49,896 nt of DNA, taken from an uncultured Oxalobacteraceae bacterium (GTDB lineage: Bacteria; Pseudomonadota; Gammaproteobacteria; Burkholderiales; Burkholderiaceae). Each line of letters starts with the position of its first letter. Within the stretch, counting starts at the first letter, position 1. The stretch covers positions 1 to 49,896 of the forward strand of contig CAMLIL010000038.1 of NCBI GenBank assembly GCA_946480015.1, given 5' to 3'. The notes beneath the pieces are model-generated. The model was not told the origin of the DNA, ran no database searches, and saw nothing but the letters and a program-made list of their open reading frames with translations. The translations under genes and the position numbers were made by a program. Shown in pieces: positions 24,008 to 31,976 of the stretch.

Positions 24008-25194
24008 ACAAGAAAAGCTTATGCATGGGCGCGCTGGCGGCAGTCTTGCTGGCCAGGGCCGCGTGCGCCCAGAACACGCCCTTGCCGACACCTGCCATGC
24101 AGGCGATCATCGACAAGGACACGGCCCGCCATTTCGGCGATGCGCCCGCCGACGCGGGACCGTATGCCACCGATCTGTCGGCGGCGCTGGAACCGGCCGC
24201 CGTCGACAAGGCGCTGCGCAAGGTCGCCGACTGGCAGCTGGCGCGTTCGAGACCATACTTCGACCGCACCTGGACCTCGACGGTGATGTATGCCGGTTTT
24301 CTGGCCGCGACCGAAGCGACGGGCGACCCCAAGTACCGCAATGCCATGCTGGACATGAGCCGCCACTTCGACTGGCAGATGCGCGACCGGCTGCCGAACG
24401 CCGACGACGTGTCGATCGGCTCGATCTATATCGATCTGTATTTCACGGAAAAGCGCGAGTCGCTGCTCAAGCTGACGCGCATGGAGCTGGACGACCTGCT
24501 GCCCTTGAAGACGATAAAGCCGAACGACGCGCGCATTGCCTGGTGGTGGTGCGATGCGCTGTTCATGGCTCCGCCGGTCTGGGCCAAGATGTTCAAGGCC
24601 ACGGGCGAGCGCAAGTACCTCGACTATATCCACACCAACTGGCAGCGGACGTCGGATCTGCTGTACGACCGGCAAGAGCACCTGTACGCGCGCGACGTCA
24701 GCTACATCGGCAAACGGGAGCCGAACGGCAGGAAGGTCTTCTGGTCGCGCGGCGAAGGCTGGGTGATGGGCGGGATCGCGCAGACGCTCGACTTCGTTCC
24801 GGCCCACGATCCACAGCGCCCGTTCTATATTGGGCAGCTGCGCGAGATGGCGGTGGCGGTGGCCAGGCTGCAGGACCCCGACGGGCTGTGGCACGCCGGC
24901 CTGCTCGATCCCGTCGCCTGGCCGGCACCGGAGGTGTCGGGTTCGGCGCTGTTCGTGTACGGCATGGCGTACGGGGTGAACCGCGGCTATCTCGATGCCA
25001 AGACCTACAGGCCGGTGATCGAGCGCGCGTGGAAGGGCATTCTGAAGAACGTGTACGCCGATGGGCGTCTTGGCAACATCCAGCAGACCGGCGCCGAGCC
25101 GGCCTACTATCGCCCATCGTCGAGCTTTAACTACGGGGTTGGCGCGTTCATGCTGGCCGCGTCCGAACTCAAACAACTGGCAGGGAAAAAATGA
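24004..25194 (+). CDS. Unsaturated rhamnogalacturonyl hydrolase, GH105 (copy 1)
   Basis: The product is 396 residues from ATG 24004, overlapping the GH106 stop by four bases; the longer frame back to 23767 is only GH106 sequence out of frame. The signal peptide ends near RAACAQ. The (alpha/alpha)6 barrel is shown by the motifs ARIAWWWCDALFMAPPVWAK with Asp184 as likely catalytic acid, FWSRGEGWVMGGIAQTLDF, LQDPDGLWHAGLLDP and SGSALFVYGMAYGV. GH105 enzymes hydrate and remove the unsaturated galacturonate left at the non-reducing end of RG-lyase products, exposing rhamnose for GH106. The periplasm is the likely site. A second, diverged GH105 lies at 30447. rhaM follows with another four-base overlap. 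Confidence 0.9.
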   Translation: MNKKSLCMGALAAVLLARAACAQNTPLPTPAMQAIIDKDTARHFGDAPADAGPYATDLSAALEPAAVDKALRKVADWQLARSRPYFDRTWTSTVMYAGFLAATEATGDPKYRNAMLDMSRHFDWQMRDRLPNADDVSIGSIYIDLYFTEKRESLLKLTRMELDDLLPLKTIKPNDARIAWWWCDALFMAPPVWAKMFKATGERKYLDYIHTNWQRTSDLLYDRQEHLYARDVSYIGKREPNGRKVFWSRGEGWVMGGIAQTLDFVPAHDPQRPFYIGQLREMAVAVARLQDPDGLWHAGLLDPVAWPAPEVSGSALFVYGMAYGVNRGYLDAKTYRPVIERAWKGILKNVYADGRLGNIQQTGAEPAYYRPSSSFNYGVGAFMLAASELKQLAGKK

Positions 25195-25505
25195 AGCAGC
25201 GCGCATTCCGCATGAAACTCAAGCCCGGGACGGTGGACGAATATCGCCGCCGTCACGATGAACTGTGGCCGGATCTTGGACAGGCGCTGTCCGAGGCGGG
25301 GATTTACGATTACTCCATCTTCCTCGACGAGGAAACGCTGCATCTGTTCGCGGTGCTCAAGCTGCGCGACGGCGAGACCAGCGCCGATCTGCCCAAGCAT
25401 CCGGTGATGCAGCGCTGGTGGGATTACATGGCGGACCTGATGGAGGTCCAGCCGGGCAACCGGCCGACCGAGTGGCCGCTGGTGCCGATGTTCCGCTTCG
25501 AGTAA
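25191..25505 (+). CDS. rhaM: L-rhamnose mutarotase
   Basis: The product is 104 residues, exactly the length of E. coli RhaM (YiiL), with the catalytic histidine at the same number (RRRHDELWP, His22) and the family motifs YDYSIFLDEETLHLFAVL and HPVMQRWWDYMADLM. It interconverts the alpha and beta anomers of L-rhamnose so that RhaI receives the form it uses. No signal peptide is present, so it is cytoplasmic. The start overlaps the GH105 stop as ATGA. In Rhizobium the orthologue (rhaU) sits between rhaQ and rhaK; here that position is empty and the gene has moved behind the degradative enzymes. It ends three bases before the convergent esterase gene, with no visible terminator. Confidence 0.95.
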   Translation: MKQRAFRMKLKPGTVDEYRRRHDELWPDLGQALSEAGIYDYSIFLDEETLHLFAVLKLRDGETSADLPKHPVMQRWWDYMADLMEVQPGNRPTEWPLVPMFRFE

Positions 25506-25508
25506 GCG

Positions 25509-26399
25509 CTATCGTGCAATCAGCTTATGCTCACGCAGCCATTCTTCGGCGCGGCGCGGCCATAGCGACGCGTTGCCCTGGCCGGTGCGCATGCCCATCC
25601 CATGCCCGCCGTGTTCGAACAGGTACATTTCGGCCGGCACCTTGGCACGCGTGAGCGCCTGATAGAACATGATGCTGTTCTCGACCGGCACGGCGCCGTC
25701 GTCCTGCGAATGAAACAGCACGGTGGGCGGGGTGTTGGCGGTGACCTGCTTTTCGACCGACATCAGGCGCAGCGTCTCGGCGTTCGGATTGGCGCCGACC
25801 AGATTCCTGCGCGAGCCGGCATGAATCGCGGGACCGTCCATGGCGATCACGGGATATAGCAGCATGAGGAAGTCGGGCCGCGCGCTGACGCTGTCGAGCG
25901 CCGCGCCGGTGCGCCCGAGCGGATGGTCGAACAGGGTGCCCGCGGTGGCCGCCAGGTGGCCGCCGGCGGAGCTGCCCATGACGCCGATGCGGGCCGGATC
26001 GATGCCGTATTGCGCCGCCTGCGAGCGTACCAGGCGGACCGCGCGCAGCACGTCCTGCAGCGGTGCGGGGTGGCCGAATTCGGCCATGCGATACTTGAGC
26101 ACGAAGCTGGTCACGCCCAATGAACTGAGCCAGGTGGCGAACTGTTCGCCCTCGCGCGCGGCCGACACGTATTGATAGCCGCCGCCGGGGCAGATGATCA
26201 CGGCGGTTTTCGTGGGACGGTCGACCGCGGGCGGGTACATGGTCAAGGTCGGTTCGCTGACGTTCGATATGCGGCCTTCCTCGACCTTTTCGGCTCCGAT
26301 CTGCTTTGCGCCGGGCACGCCTTCAGGCCACAATGGTATGGCGGCGTTGGCCAGCGCGAAGGCGCCGGCAAGGAGGGCAGTCAATACGGCTTTTTTCAT
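25509..26399 (-). CDS. Secreted alpha/beta-hydrolase, probable carbohydrate acetylesterase
   Basis: The product is 296 residues from ATG 26399 (GGAGA eight bases before); an overlapping TTG at 26402 is less likely. The signal peptide MKKAVLTALLAGAFALANA is clear. The fold is the BD-FAE/hormone-sensitive-lipase-like alpha/beta hydrolase: an oxyanion loop CPGGGYQYVS, nucleophile GSSAGGH with Ser144, acid in FHSQDDGAVP and histidine in FEHGGHGMG. The start IPLWPEGVPGA is common in carbohydrate esterases that deacetylate xylan or pectin. In this locus it probably removes acetyl (or feruloyl) groups from pectic oligomers in the periplasm; the exact ester is not predictable. It is convergent with rhaM and divergent from the DUF1080-like gene, with only 41 bases between the starts. 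Confidence 0.82.
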   Translation of the reverse strand: MKKAVLTALLAGAFALANAAIPLWPEGVPGAKQIGAEKVEEGRISNVSEPTLTMYPPAVDRPTKTAVIICPGGGYQYVSAAREGEQFATWLSSLGVTSFVLKYRMAEFGHPAPLQDVLRAVRLVRSQAAQYGIDPARIGVMGSSAGGHLAATAGTLFDHPLGRTGAALDSVSARPDFLMLLYPVIAMDGPAIHAGSRRNLVGANPNAETLRLMSVEKQVTANTPPTVLFHSQDDGAVPVENSIMFYQALTRAKVPAEMYLFEHGGHGMGMRTGQGNASLWPRRAEEWLREHKLIAR

Positions 26400-26440
26400 C
26401 AATCGGTCTCCACTTTTTATTTGAAACGGTCAGATACAGC

Positions 26441-27079
26441 ATGTTCAGATTTTCACACATCGCAGCACTGTTGGCAGCATCGGCGTTGAGCGGATGCGCG
26501 ACGACTCACACTGCCACGTCCATGTTCAACGGACGCGATTTTAGCGGATGGGAACTGGTCACGGTGCCGGCGGCGCCGATCGGGCAGACCTTTCAGGTCC
26601 TGCCCGGCGGGGTGATCGCCTCCAGCGGGCAGCCGGCCGGCTACCTGGCCAGCACCGGCACCTACAGCGACTATCGCCTGCATGTGGAGTGGCGCTGGGC
26701 CGCCAAGCCGGGCAACGGCGGCGTGCTGCTGCATATCGAGGGAGGACCGAAGGACCGCGCCTGGCCGCTGAGCCAGCAGGTGCAGACCAAGGCCGGCAGC
26801 ATGGGCGACCTGCTGCCCATGGCCGGCGCCAGCTTTACGGAGCCGCTCACCAGCGCCGCGCCGGTACCACTGAAGGCGCATGCCGCGCCCGACAGCGAGA
26901 AACCGGCGGGGCAGTGGAATGCCTGCGATATCGTCAGCCGCGCAGGCACCATCGAGGTCACGGTCAACGGCGTGCTGCAGAACCGCGTCAGCGGCGCCAG
27001 GCCGGCCAGCGGCCGGATCGGCTTTCAGCTGGAAGGCGCGCCGTACGAGCTGCGTAACGTGACCCTCGCGCCGCTGTAA
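26441..27079 (+). CDS. DUF1080-like (3-keto-disaccharide hydrolase domain) lipoprotein
   Basis: The product is 212 residues from ATG 26441. The signal peptide ends in the lipobox SALSGC, so it is probably anchored to a membrane. The rest is a concanavalin-like beta-sandwich with SMFNGRDFSGWELV, DYRLHVEWRWAAKPGNGGVL, GQWNACDIVSRAGTIEVTVN and GRIGFQLEGAPYELRNV, which is the DUF1080 pattern. Some members of that family act on 3-keto-glycosides and others are thought to bind or cleave plant glycans; no catalytic assignment is possible here. Its stop codon abuts that of the convergent SPFH gene with no bases between. Confidence 0.8.
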   Translation: MFRFSHIAALLAASALSGCATTHTATSMFNGRDFSGWELVTVPAAPIGQTFQVLPGGVIASSGQPAGYLASTGTYSDYRLHVEWRWAAKPGNGGVLLHIEGGPKDRAWPLSQQVQTKAGSMGDLLPMAGASFTEPLTSAAPVPLKAHAAPDSEKPAGQWNACDIVSRAGTIEVTVNGVLQNRVSGARPASGRIGFQLEGAPYELRNVTLAPL

Positions 27080-27892
27080 TTACTTGGCCGCGCGCTGCGC
27101 CGCCAGATCCAGGAAGGGCACCGCGCCGCCGGCCATGGTGGCGGGCAGGCGGCCGTCCCACTTGTCGATGGCCCTGGCCTGGTTCTCGGTCTCGCGCAGG
27201 CGCAGCAGCTCAGGCGTGACTTCCTGGCGCTGCAGGGCCAGCGACGCTGCCTCGGCCTTGGCGCGTTCGACCTTCTGGCGCGCTTCGACCACGATGCGCT
27301 CGAGGTCGCGGTCGGCCTTCATCTTCAGCTGCTCGGCGGTGGTCTTGGCCTCGATCGCTTCGTTGAAGGTTTTACTGAACTGGAAATCGATGATCGAAAA
27401 TTCGTCGACCACGATGCCGTGCCGGTTCATGCGGTCCTGCAGGTGCTTGACGATCTGGTTCCGGACTTCGGCACGCTTGGCGATCAGCTCTTCGGCGGTG
27501 AAGTTGGCGGTGACGGCCTTCACCGCTTCATGCACGCTCGGCACGATGATCCGTTCGCCCGGCTCGTTGCCCAGTTCGCGGAATACGTACACCGCCCGGC
27601 TCGGGTCGGTGTGGTAGTTGATGGCCACCTTGGTCTCGACGTTCTGCAGGTCGCGCGAGGCCGCGCTGCCTTCGCCTTCGCCTTTTTGAATCGAGACGTT
27701 CACAAGATGCATGCGCTGCACCAGCGGCCAGCGGAAGTGCAGGCCCTCGGTGTAAATCTCTTCGTTCGGCTTGCCGAAGGTGGTGATCACTCCCCGGAAA
27801 CCGGTCGGCACCTGCGCGAACGGCGCCAGGATGATCACCACTAACAACAGGCCGCCGACGGCCAGGATGGGACGCAGGATATTGAGTTTCAT
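27080..27892 (-). CDS. SPFH/prohibitin-family membrane protein
   Basis: The product is 270 residues from ATG 27892 (GGAG seven bases before). One N-terminal membrane segment (about residues 8-27) is followed by the prohibitin/band 7 domain: VPTGFRGVITTFGKPNEEIY, LHFRWPLVQRMHLVNVSIQ, VAINYHTDPSRAVYVFRELG and DEFSIIDFQFSKTFNEAIEA. A long charged coiled coil follows (about 185-240, rich in Glu/Arg/Ala). Such proteins form large rings on membranes and often protect or control membrane proteases. It has no obvious link to carbohydrate use and may be a housekeeping gene around which the locus assembled. Confidence 0.88.
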   Translation of the reverse strand: MKLNILRPILAVGGLLLVVIILAPFAQVPTGFRGVITTFGKPNEEIYTEGLHFRWPLVQRMHLVNVSIQKGEGEGSAASRDLQNVETKVAINYHTDPSRAVYVFRELGNEPGERIIVPSVHEAVKAVTANFTAEELIAKRAEVRNQIVKHLQDRMNRHGIVVDEFSIIDFQFSKTFNEAIEAKTTAEQLKMKADRDLERIVVEARQKVERAKAEAASLALQRQEVTPELLRLRETENQARAIDKWDGRLPATMAGGAVPFLDLAAQRAAK

Positions 27893-28126
27893 CTGGAAGC
27901 TCCAGTGTTGGACAGGCTTCCAGCATAGCTTTCCTGCGAATAATTATGGCGAAATTAATTTGGGATGATTCATCAGGTTTTCTGGAACGCCGCGTCCTTG
28001 GTTTGCGCATCGTGGCGCTGGTTTTGATTGGTAACTGATCATTTCCCTGATTCTTTCCGGCTGGCCTGTGCTGCGCCGTTTGACTCGCATAGAATTCACT
28101 TTCCATCCGATTTCGATAACGAACGT

Positions 28127-29770
28127 ATGCCAAATTTCGACAACTTGCGCCGCGCGCTGCTGCTTTCGCTGGTGTGCGCGCCTGCGCTGGCGCAGATCGC
28201 GCCATTCACCGCCACCACCGATCCGGCCCGTGCCCAGGTGGTGCTGCCGGAACCGGCCAATCCGGCCTTGCGCTCGCTGATTTTGATCGGCGACTCGACG
28301 GTCCGCAACGGCAAGGACGATGGCCAGGGAAAAGGCGCCGACGGGCAGTGGGGCTGGGGTAATCCGCTTGCCCGGCATTTCGACCTTTCCAGGATCAATG
28401 TGGTCAACCGCGCAGTGGGCGGCTTGAGCAGCCGGACCTATATCAGCAGCGGCCACTGGGAAAAGAGCTACGCCCTGATCAAGAAAGGCGATGTGGTGCT
28501 GATGCAGTTCGGGCATAACGATGCCAGCCCGATTAACGACAACAGCCGCGCGCGCGGGGTGATTCGCAGTGTGGGCGAAGAAGCCGAGGAAATCGACAAT
28601 CTCCTGACCGGCAAGCACGAAGTGGTGCACAGCTATGGCTGGTATCTGCGCAAATTCATCAATGAGATCAAGGCGCGTGGCGCCATTGCCGTGGTGGTGT
28701 CGCCGATTCCGCGCAAGATGTGGGATGCCAATGGCAAGGTCGCGCGCGGCAAAGCCGATTTCGCCGGCTGGGCGCAGCAGGTGGCGCAGCAGGAAAAGGT
28801 CGGCTTTATCGACCTCAATGAACTGGCGGCGCGTAAATACGACGAGATCGGGCGCGAGGCGGTCATGAAGATGTTCCCGGCCGGCCCGCCCGATGAGCGC
28901 GTCCATACCAATCTGGCCGGCGCCGAATTGAATGCGCAAATCGTGGCCGATGGACTGAAGGCGCTGAAGATCACGCCGCCCCTGCCTTTCCTGGCAAGCC
29001 CGCGTCCGCGCGAAGACGACCGCCCGGTGGTCGATGCCGCCAAGGTGCCGGAGGAAAAGGCCGCCAATCAAGCGCTGCCGACGCTGCATCTGGTGGGCGA
29101 TTCGACCGTCAAGAGCGGCGGCATGAATGGCGCCATCGGCTGGGGTGAGCGCATTGCGCCGTTCTTCAACAGCGGCAAGATCAACGTCGTTAATCATGCG
29201 ATCGGCGGGCGTAGCAGCCGCACGTTTTTCACCGAGGGCCGCTGGGATAAAGTGGCGGCGCAGCTGAAGGCGGGCGACACGGTGCTGATCCAGTTCGGCC
29301 ATAACGATGGCGGACGCATTGGCGATCCGGCGATGAAAAACCGTGCCTCGGCGCCGGGTATCGGCCCCGAGACCGTCGAAGACACACGGCCGGACGGCAG
29401 CAAGGAACAGGTACACAGCTTCGGCTGGTATATGGCCAGATATGTCGCCGACGCCAAGGCCAAAGGCGCGACGGTGGTATTGCTCGCACCGGTTCCGCAC
29501 AAGGACAAGTGGCAGGCCGAGCGCGACTTCGCCAGTTTTGCGCAATGGGACCAGGAAGTGGCCAAGGCCGGCGGCGCCCAGTTTATCGATTTGACGATGC
29601 TGGTGGCTGATGCCTATCGCCAGCTTGGCGCCGACAAGGTCAATTCCCTGTTTTCCGATGCGCGCACCCATACCAACGAGGCCGGCGCGCAAGTGAATGC
29701 GGAACGCGTGGTGGCAGGGTTGAAATCGCTGAACGGTAATCCGCTCGGCGCCTATTTTGCCAATCAATGA
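28127..29770 (+). CDS. Tandem-domain rhamnogalacturonan acetylesterase (two CE12 SGNH domains)
   Basis: The product is 547 residues from ATG 28127; a longer frame to 28028 lacks a secretion signal. The signal peptide ends near APALAQ. Two SGNH-hydrolase domains of the CE12 type follow. Domain 1 (about residues 50-285) has LILIGDSTV with Ser57, VNRAVGGLSSRTY, LMQFGHNDAS and DERVHTNLAGA (His260). Domain 2 (about 318-535) has LHLVGDSTV with Ser326, VNHAIGGRSSRTF, LIQFGHNDGG and DARTHTNEAGA (His515). Both keep the nucleophile, the Asn of GHND and the Asp/His pair, so both look active. CE12 enzymes deacetylate RG-I galacturonate, opening it to lyases. Most members have one such domain. Its stop overlaps the next start (ATGA). 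Confidence 0.9.
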   Translation: MPNFDNLRRALLLSLVCAPALAQIAPFTATTDPARAQVVLPEPANPALRSLILIGDSTVRNGKDDGQGKGADGQWGWGNPLARHFDLSRINVVNRAVGGLSSRTYISSGHWEKSYALIKKGDVVLMQFGHNDASPINDNSRARGVIRSVGEEAEEIDNLLTGKHEVVHSYGWYLRKFINEIKARGAIAVVVSPIPRKMWDANGKVARGKADFAGWAQQVAQQEKVGFIDLNELAARKYDEIGREAVMKMFPAGPPDERVHTNLAGAELNAQIVADGLKALKITPPLPFLASPRPREDDRPVVDAAKVPEEKAANQALPTLHLVGDSTVKSGGMNGAIGWGERIAPFFNSGKINVVNHAIGGRSSRTFFTEGRWDKVAAQLKAGDTVLIQFGHNDGGRIGDPAMKNRASAPGIGPETVEDTRPDGSKEQVHSFGWYMARYVADAKAKGATVVLLAPVPHKDKWQAERDFASFAQWDQEVAKAGGAQFIDLTMLVADAYRQLGADKVNSLFSDARTHTNEAGAQVNAERVVAGLKSLNGNPLGAYFANQ

Positions 29771-30432
29771 GTCTGGGACTGATCGCTGCGGCCGCGCTGT
29801 CGACCTGCATGGCGGGGCAGCCAGGCAAACAGCTCTATGCCGACCGTTTCGATAAAGGCATGGACCAATGGAGCGCCGAATACCGTGTGCGCACCGGCGC
29901 GCAGATCGGGGTCAAGAACGGCAAGCTGGTCATGGATGTCGACGGCGGCGCGACTGTCTGGTTCAAGAAGCCGCTTTCGGGCAACTTCGTGATCCGCTTT
30001 ACGCGCAAAGTCGTCATGGCCGGAGGGAAGAACGACCGGCTGTCGGACTTTAACGTGTTCTGGATGGCGCGCGACCCGGCCAATGCATCGCTATTTACGC
30101 GCACCGGCGAATTCGAACAATACGATCCGCTGCGGCTGTACTACGTCGGCATCGGCGGCAACACCAATACCACCTCGCGATTCCGGCGCTATGACGGCAA
30201 GGGCGAACGCGTGCTGCTGTCGGAATACACCGACCGCGCGCATCTGCTCGAAGCAAACCGCGACTATCAGGTGGAGATCGCCGTCTATAAGGGCTGCACG
30301 CAGTTGCAGCTCGATGGCGAAACCCTTTTTTCGTACCGCGACCCGGAGCCGCTCGCGGATGGCTATTTCGGTTTCCGCACGACCCAGTCGCGCCAGGAGA
30401 TCGACAACTTTACAATCCACCAGCTCAAATAA
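29767..30432 (+). CDS. DUF6250-like secreted beta-sandwich protein of RG-I loci
   Basis: The product is 221 residues, beginning at the ATG that overlaps the CE12 stop. A short hydrophobic start (MSLGLIAAAALSTCMAG) could be a signal peptide with a lipobox-like STC or an uncleaved export signal. The body is a beta-sandwich: LYADRFDKGMDQWSAEYRVR, FVIRFTRKVVMAGGKNDRLS, DFNVFWMARDP, RLYYVGIGGNTNTTSRFRRY and DGYFGFRTTQSRQEIDNFTI. The FWMARDP and YVGIGGNxNTT blocks fit the DUF6250 type of protein seen in rhamnogalacturonan loci; that name is from memory of the family and is moderately sure. No proven activity is known to me, so a lyase, hydrolase or binding role is open. It is 14 bases before the GH105 gene. 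Confidence 0.7.
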   Translation: MSLGLIAAAALSTCMAGQPGKQLYADRFDKGMDQWSAEYRVRTGAQIGVKNGKLVMDVDGGATVWFKKPLSGNFVIRFTRKVVMAGGKNDRLSDFNVFWMARDPANASLFTRTGEFEQYDPLRLYYVGIGGNTNTTSRFRRYDGKGERVLLSEYTDRAHLLEANRDYQVEIAVYKGCTQLQLDGETLFSYRDPEPLADGYFGFRTTQSRQEIDNFTIHQLK

Positions 30433-30446
30433 CAGGAGACCCCCCA

Positions 30447-31793
30447 ATGAAAGCCAAACTGCTACCGATCGCCGGCATGCTGCTGGCCTGTTTCGCAGTC
30501 AATGCGAGCGCGCAGCATAACGACATGACGGCGCCCTTGCACCTGATGAAGGCCGATTACCCGACTCCCTACGGTAACCCATCGGTCGAAGAAGTCACCA
30601 AGACGCTGAACCGGGTATTTACCTATCTGGACAGCGTGACGCCGGCGCGGCTGATCGATTCCAAGACCAAGGCCACGGTCAGCGACTACAGCAAGATCAC
30701 CGACGACGTGGTGCTGGCGCCGGGCGACTATCGCCTGACCAGTTATGAATGGGGGGTAACGTATGCCGGCATGCTGCAGGCGGGCGCGGCCACCGGCGAC
30801 AAGCGCTACACCGATTATGCGGTCAAGCGCCTGCAGTTTTTGAATGAGCTGCTGCCGGTGTACCAGGCGCGCCTGAAGGCCAATCCCAAGGCGTTTTCAC
30901 CGATCAAAGGGACGCTGGAGCCGCACGCGCTGGATGATATCGGCGCTTTGTGCGCGGCCACCATCAAGGCCAAGCGCGGCGGTGCGACCGGCAATATGCA
31001 GCCGCTCATCGATATCTGCAACGACTTCATCATGCACAAGGAATTCCGTCTGGCGGACGGCACCCTGGCGCGCAATCGCCCACAGGCCAATACGATGTGG
31101 CTGGACGATATGTTCATGGCGCTGCCGGCCGTGGCCCAGTTGGGCAAGCTGACGGGCGAGCGTAAATACTTCGACGAAGTGGTCAAGCAGGTGCAGGGCT
31201 ATTCGCAGCGCATGTTCAACAAGGAGAAGGGCGTGTACATGCACGGCTGGGTGCAGGGCATGGATCAGCATCCCGAATTCCGCTGGGCGCGTGCGAATGG
31301 CTGGGCGGTGATGACGCTGGTCGAAATTCTCGACGTGCTGCCGAAAGACCATCCTGGCTATCCGGCCGTGCTGGAACAGCTGCGCGCGCACGTGAAGGGC
31401 CTGGTGTCGTACCAGGACGGCACCGGTTTCTGGCACCAGCTGCTGGACCGCCCTGACAGCTTCCTCGAAACATCCGCCACCGCGATTTACGCCTATGCGA
31501 TGGCGCGCGCAATGAACCAGGGCTATATCGACAAGCTGGCCTATTCCCCGGCCACCATGCTGGCCTGGAATGCGGTGTCGACCAAGGTGAATGCCAAGGG
31601 CATGGTGGAAGGCACCTGCGTCGGTACCGGCATGGGCTTCGATCCGGCGTTCTATTACTACCGTCCCGTCAATGTCTATGCCGCGCATGGTTACGGTCCG
31701 GTGCTGCTGGCCGGCGCGGAAATGATCACGCTGCTGAAGAACAATAAGTACAAGATCGACGATAGTTCCTTGCAGCTGCAAGTGGCGAAATAA
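30447..31793 (+). CDS. Unsaturated rhamnogalacturonyl hydrolase, GH105/GH88-like (copy 2)
   Basis: The product is 448 residues from ATG 30447, after CAGGAGACCCCCC. The signal peptide ends near VNASAQ. The (alpha/alpha)6 barrel carries YEWGVTYAGMLQAGAATGDK, ANTMWLDDMFMALPAVAQLG with Asp220 as likely catalytic acid, FRWARANGWAVMTLVEILDV, YQDGTGFWHQLLDRPDSFLE and TSATAIYAYAMARAMNQGYI. It belongs to the unsaturated glycuronyl hydrolases and is only distantly similar to the GH105 at 24004, so the two probably act on different chain lengths or substitutions. It is the last gene of the CE12-DUF6250-GH105 operon; a GC-rich hairpin follows at 31804. Confidence 0.88.
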   Translation: MKAKLLPIAGMLLACFAVNASAQHNDMTAPLHLMKADYPTPYGNPSVEEVTKTLNRVFTYLDSVTPARLIDSKTKATVSDYSKITDDVVLAPGDYRLTSYEWGVTYAGMLQAGAATGDKRYTDYAVKRLQFLNELLPVYQARLKANPKAFSPIKGTLEPHALDDIGALCAATIKAKRGGATGNMQPLIDICNDFIMHKEFRLADGTLARNRPQANTMWLDDMFMALPAVAQLGKLTGERKYFDEVVKQVQGYSQRMFNKEKGVYMHGWVQGMDQHPEFRWARANGWAVMTLVEILDVLPKDHPGYPAVLEQLRAHVKGLVSYQDGTGFWHQLLDRPDSFLETSATAIYAYAMARAMNQGYIDKLAYSPATMLAWNAVSTKVNAKGMVEGTCVGTGMGFDPAFYYYRPVNVYAAHGYGPVLLAGAEMITLLKNNKYKIDDSSLQLQVAK

Positions 31794-31803
31794 GCCGGCG
31801 CCT

Positions 31804-31837
31804 GCGCGGGGTTTGCGTAGAACGCAGCACCCCGCGC
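31804..31837 (+). terminator. GC-rich hairpin after second GH105 gene
   Basis: GCGCGGGGT (31804-31812) pairs perfectly with ACCCCGCGC (31829-31837), and GCGT/ACGC pairs within. There is no following T-run, so it may be a weak or factor-assisted terminator or a 3'-end stabiliser for the CE12-GH105 message. Confidence 0.55.
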
Positions 31838-31976
31838 CTACGCTCGGCTCGCCTGAAGATTTGTCAAGTCACCCTCCCGGTCGCTTACCTACGATGGACT
31901 TCAAGCGCTGGTCGCCGTGCATTTTCGGTCCAAGCGCTTCCTCGTTCTAGGGAAACGATAACTGGAGGAATCTAAC

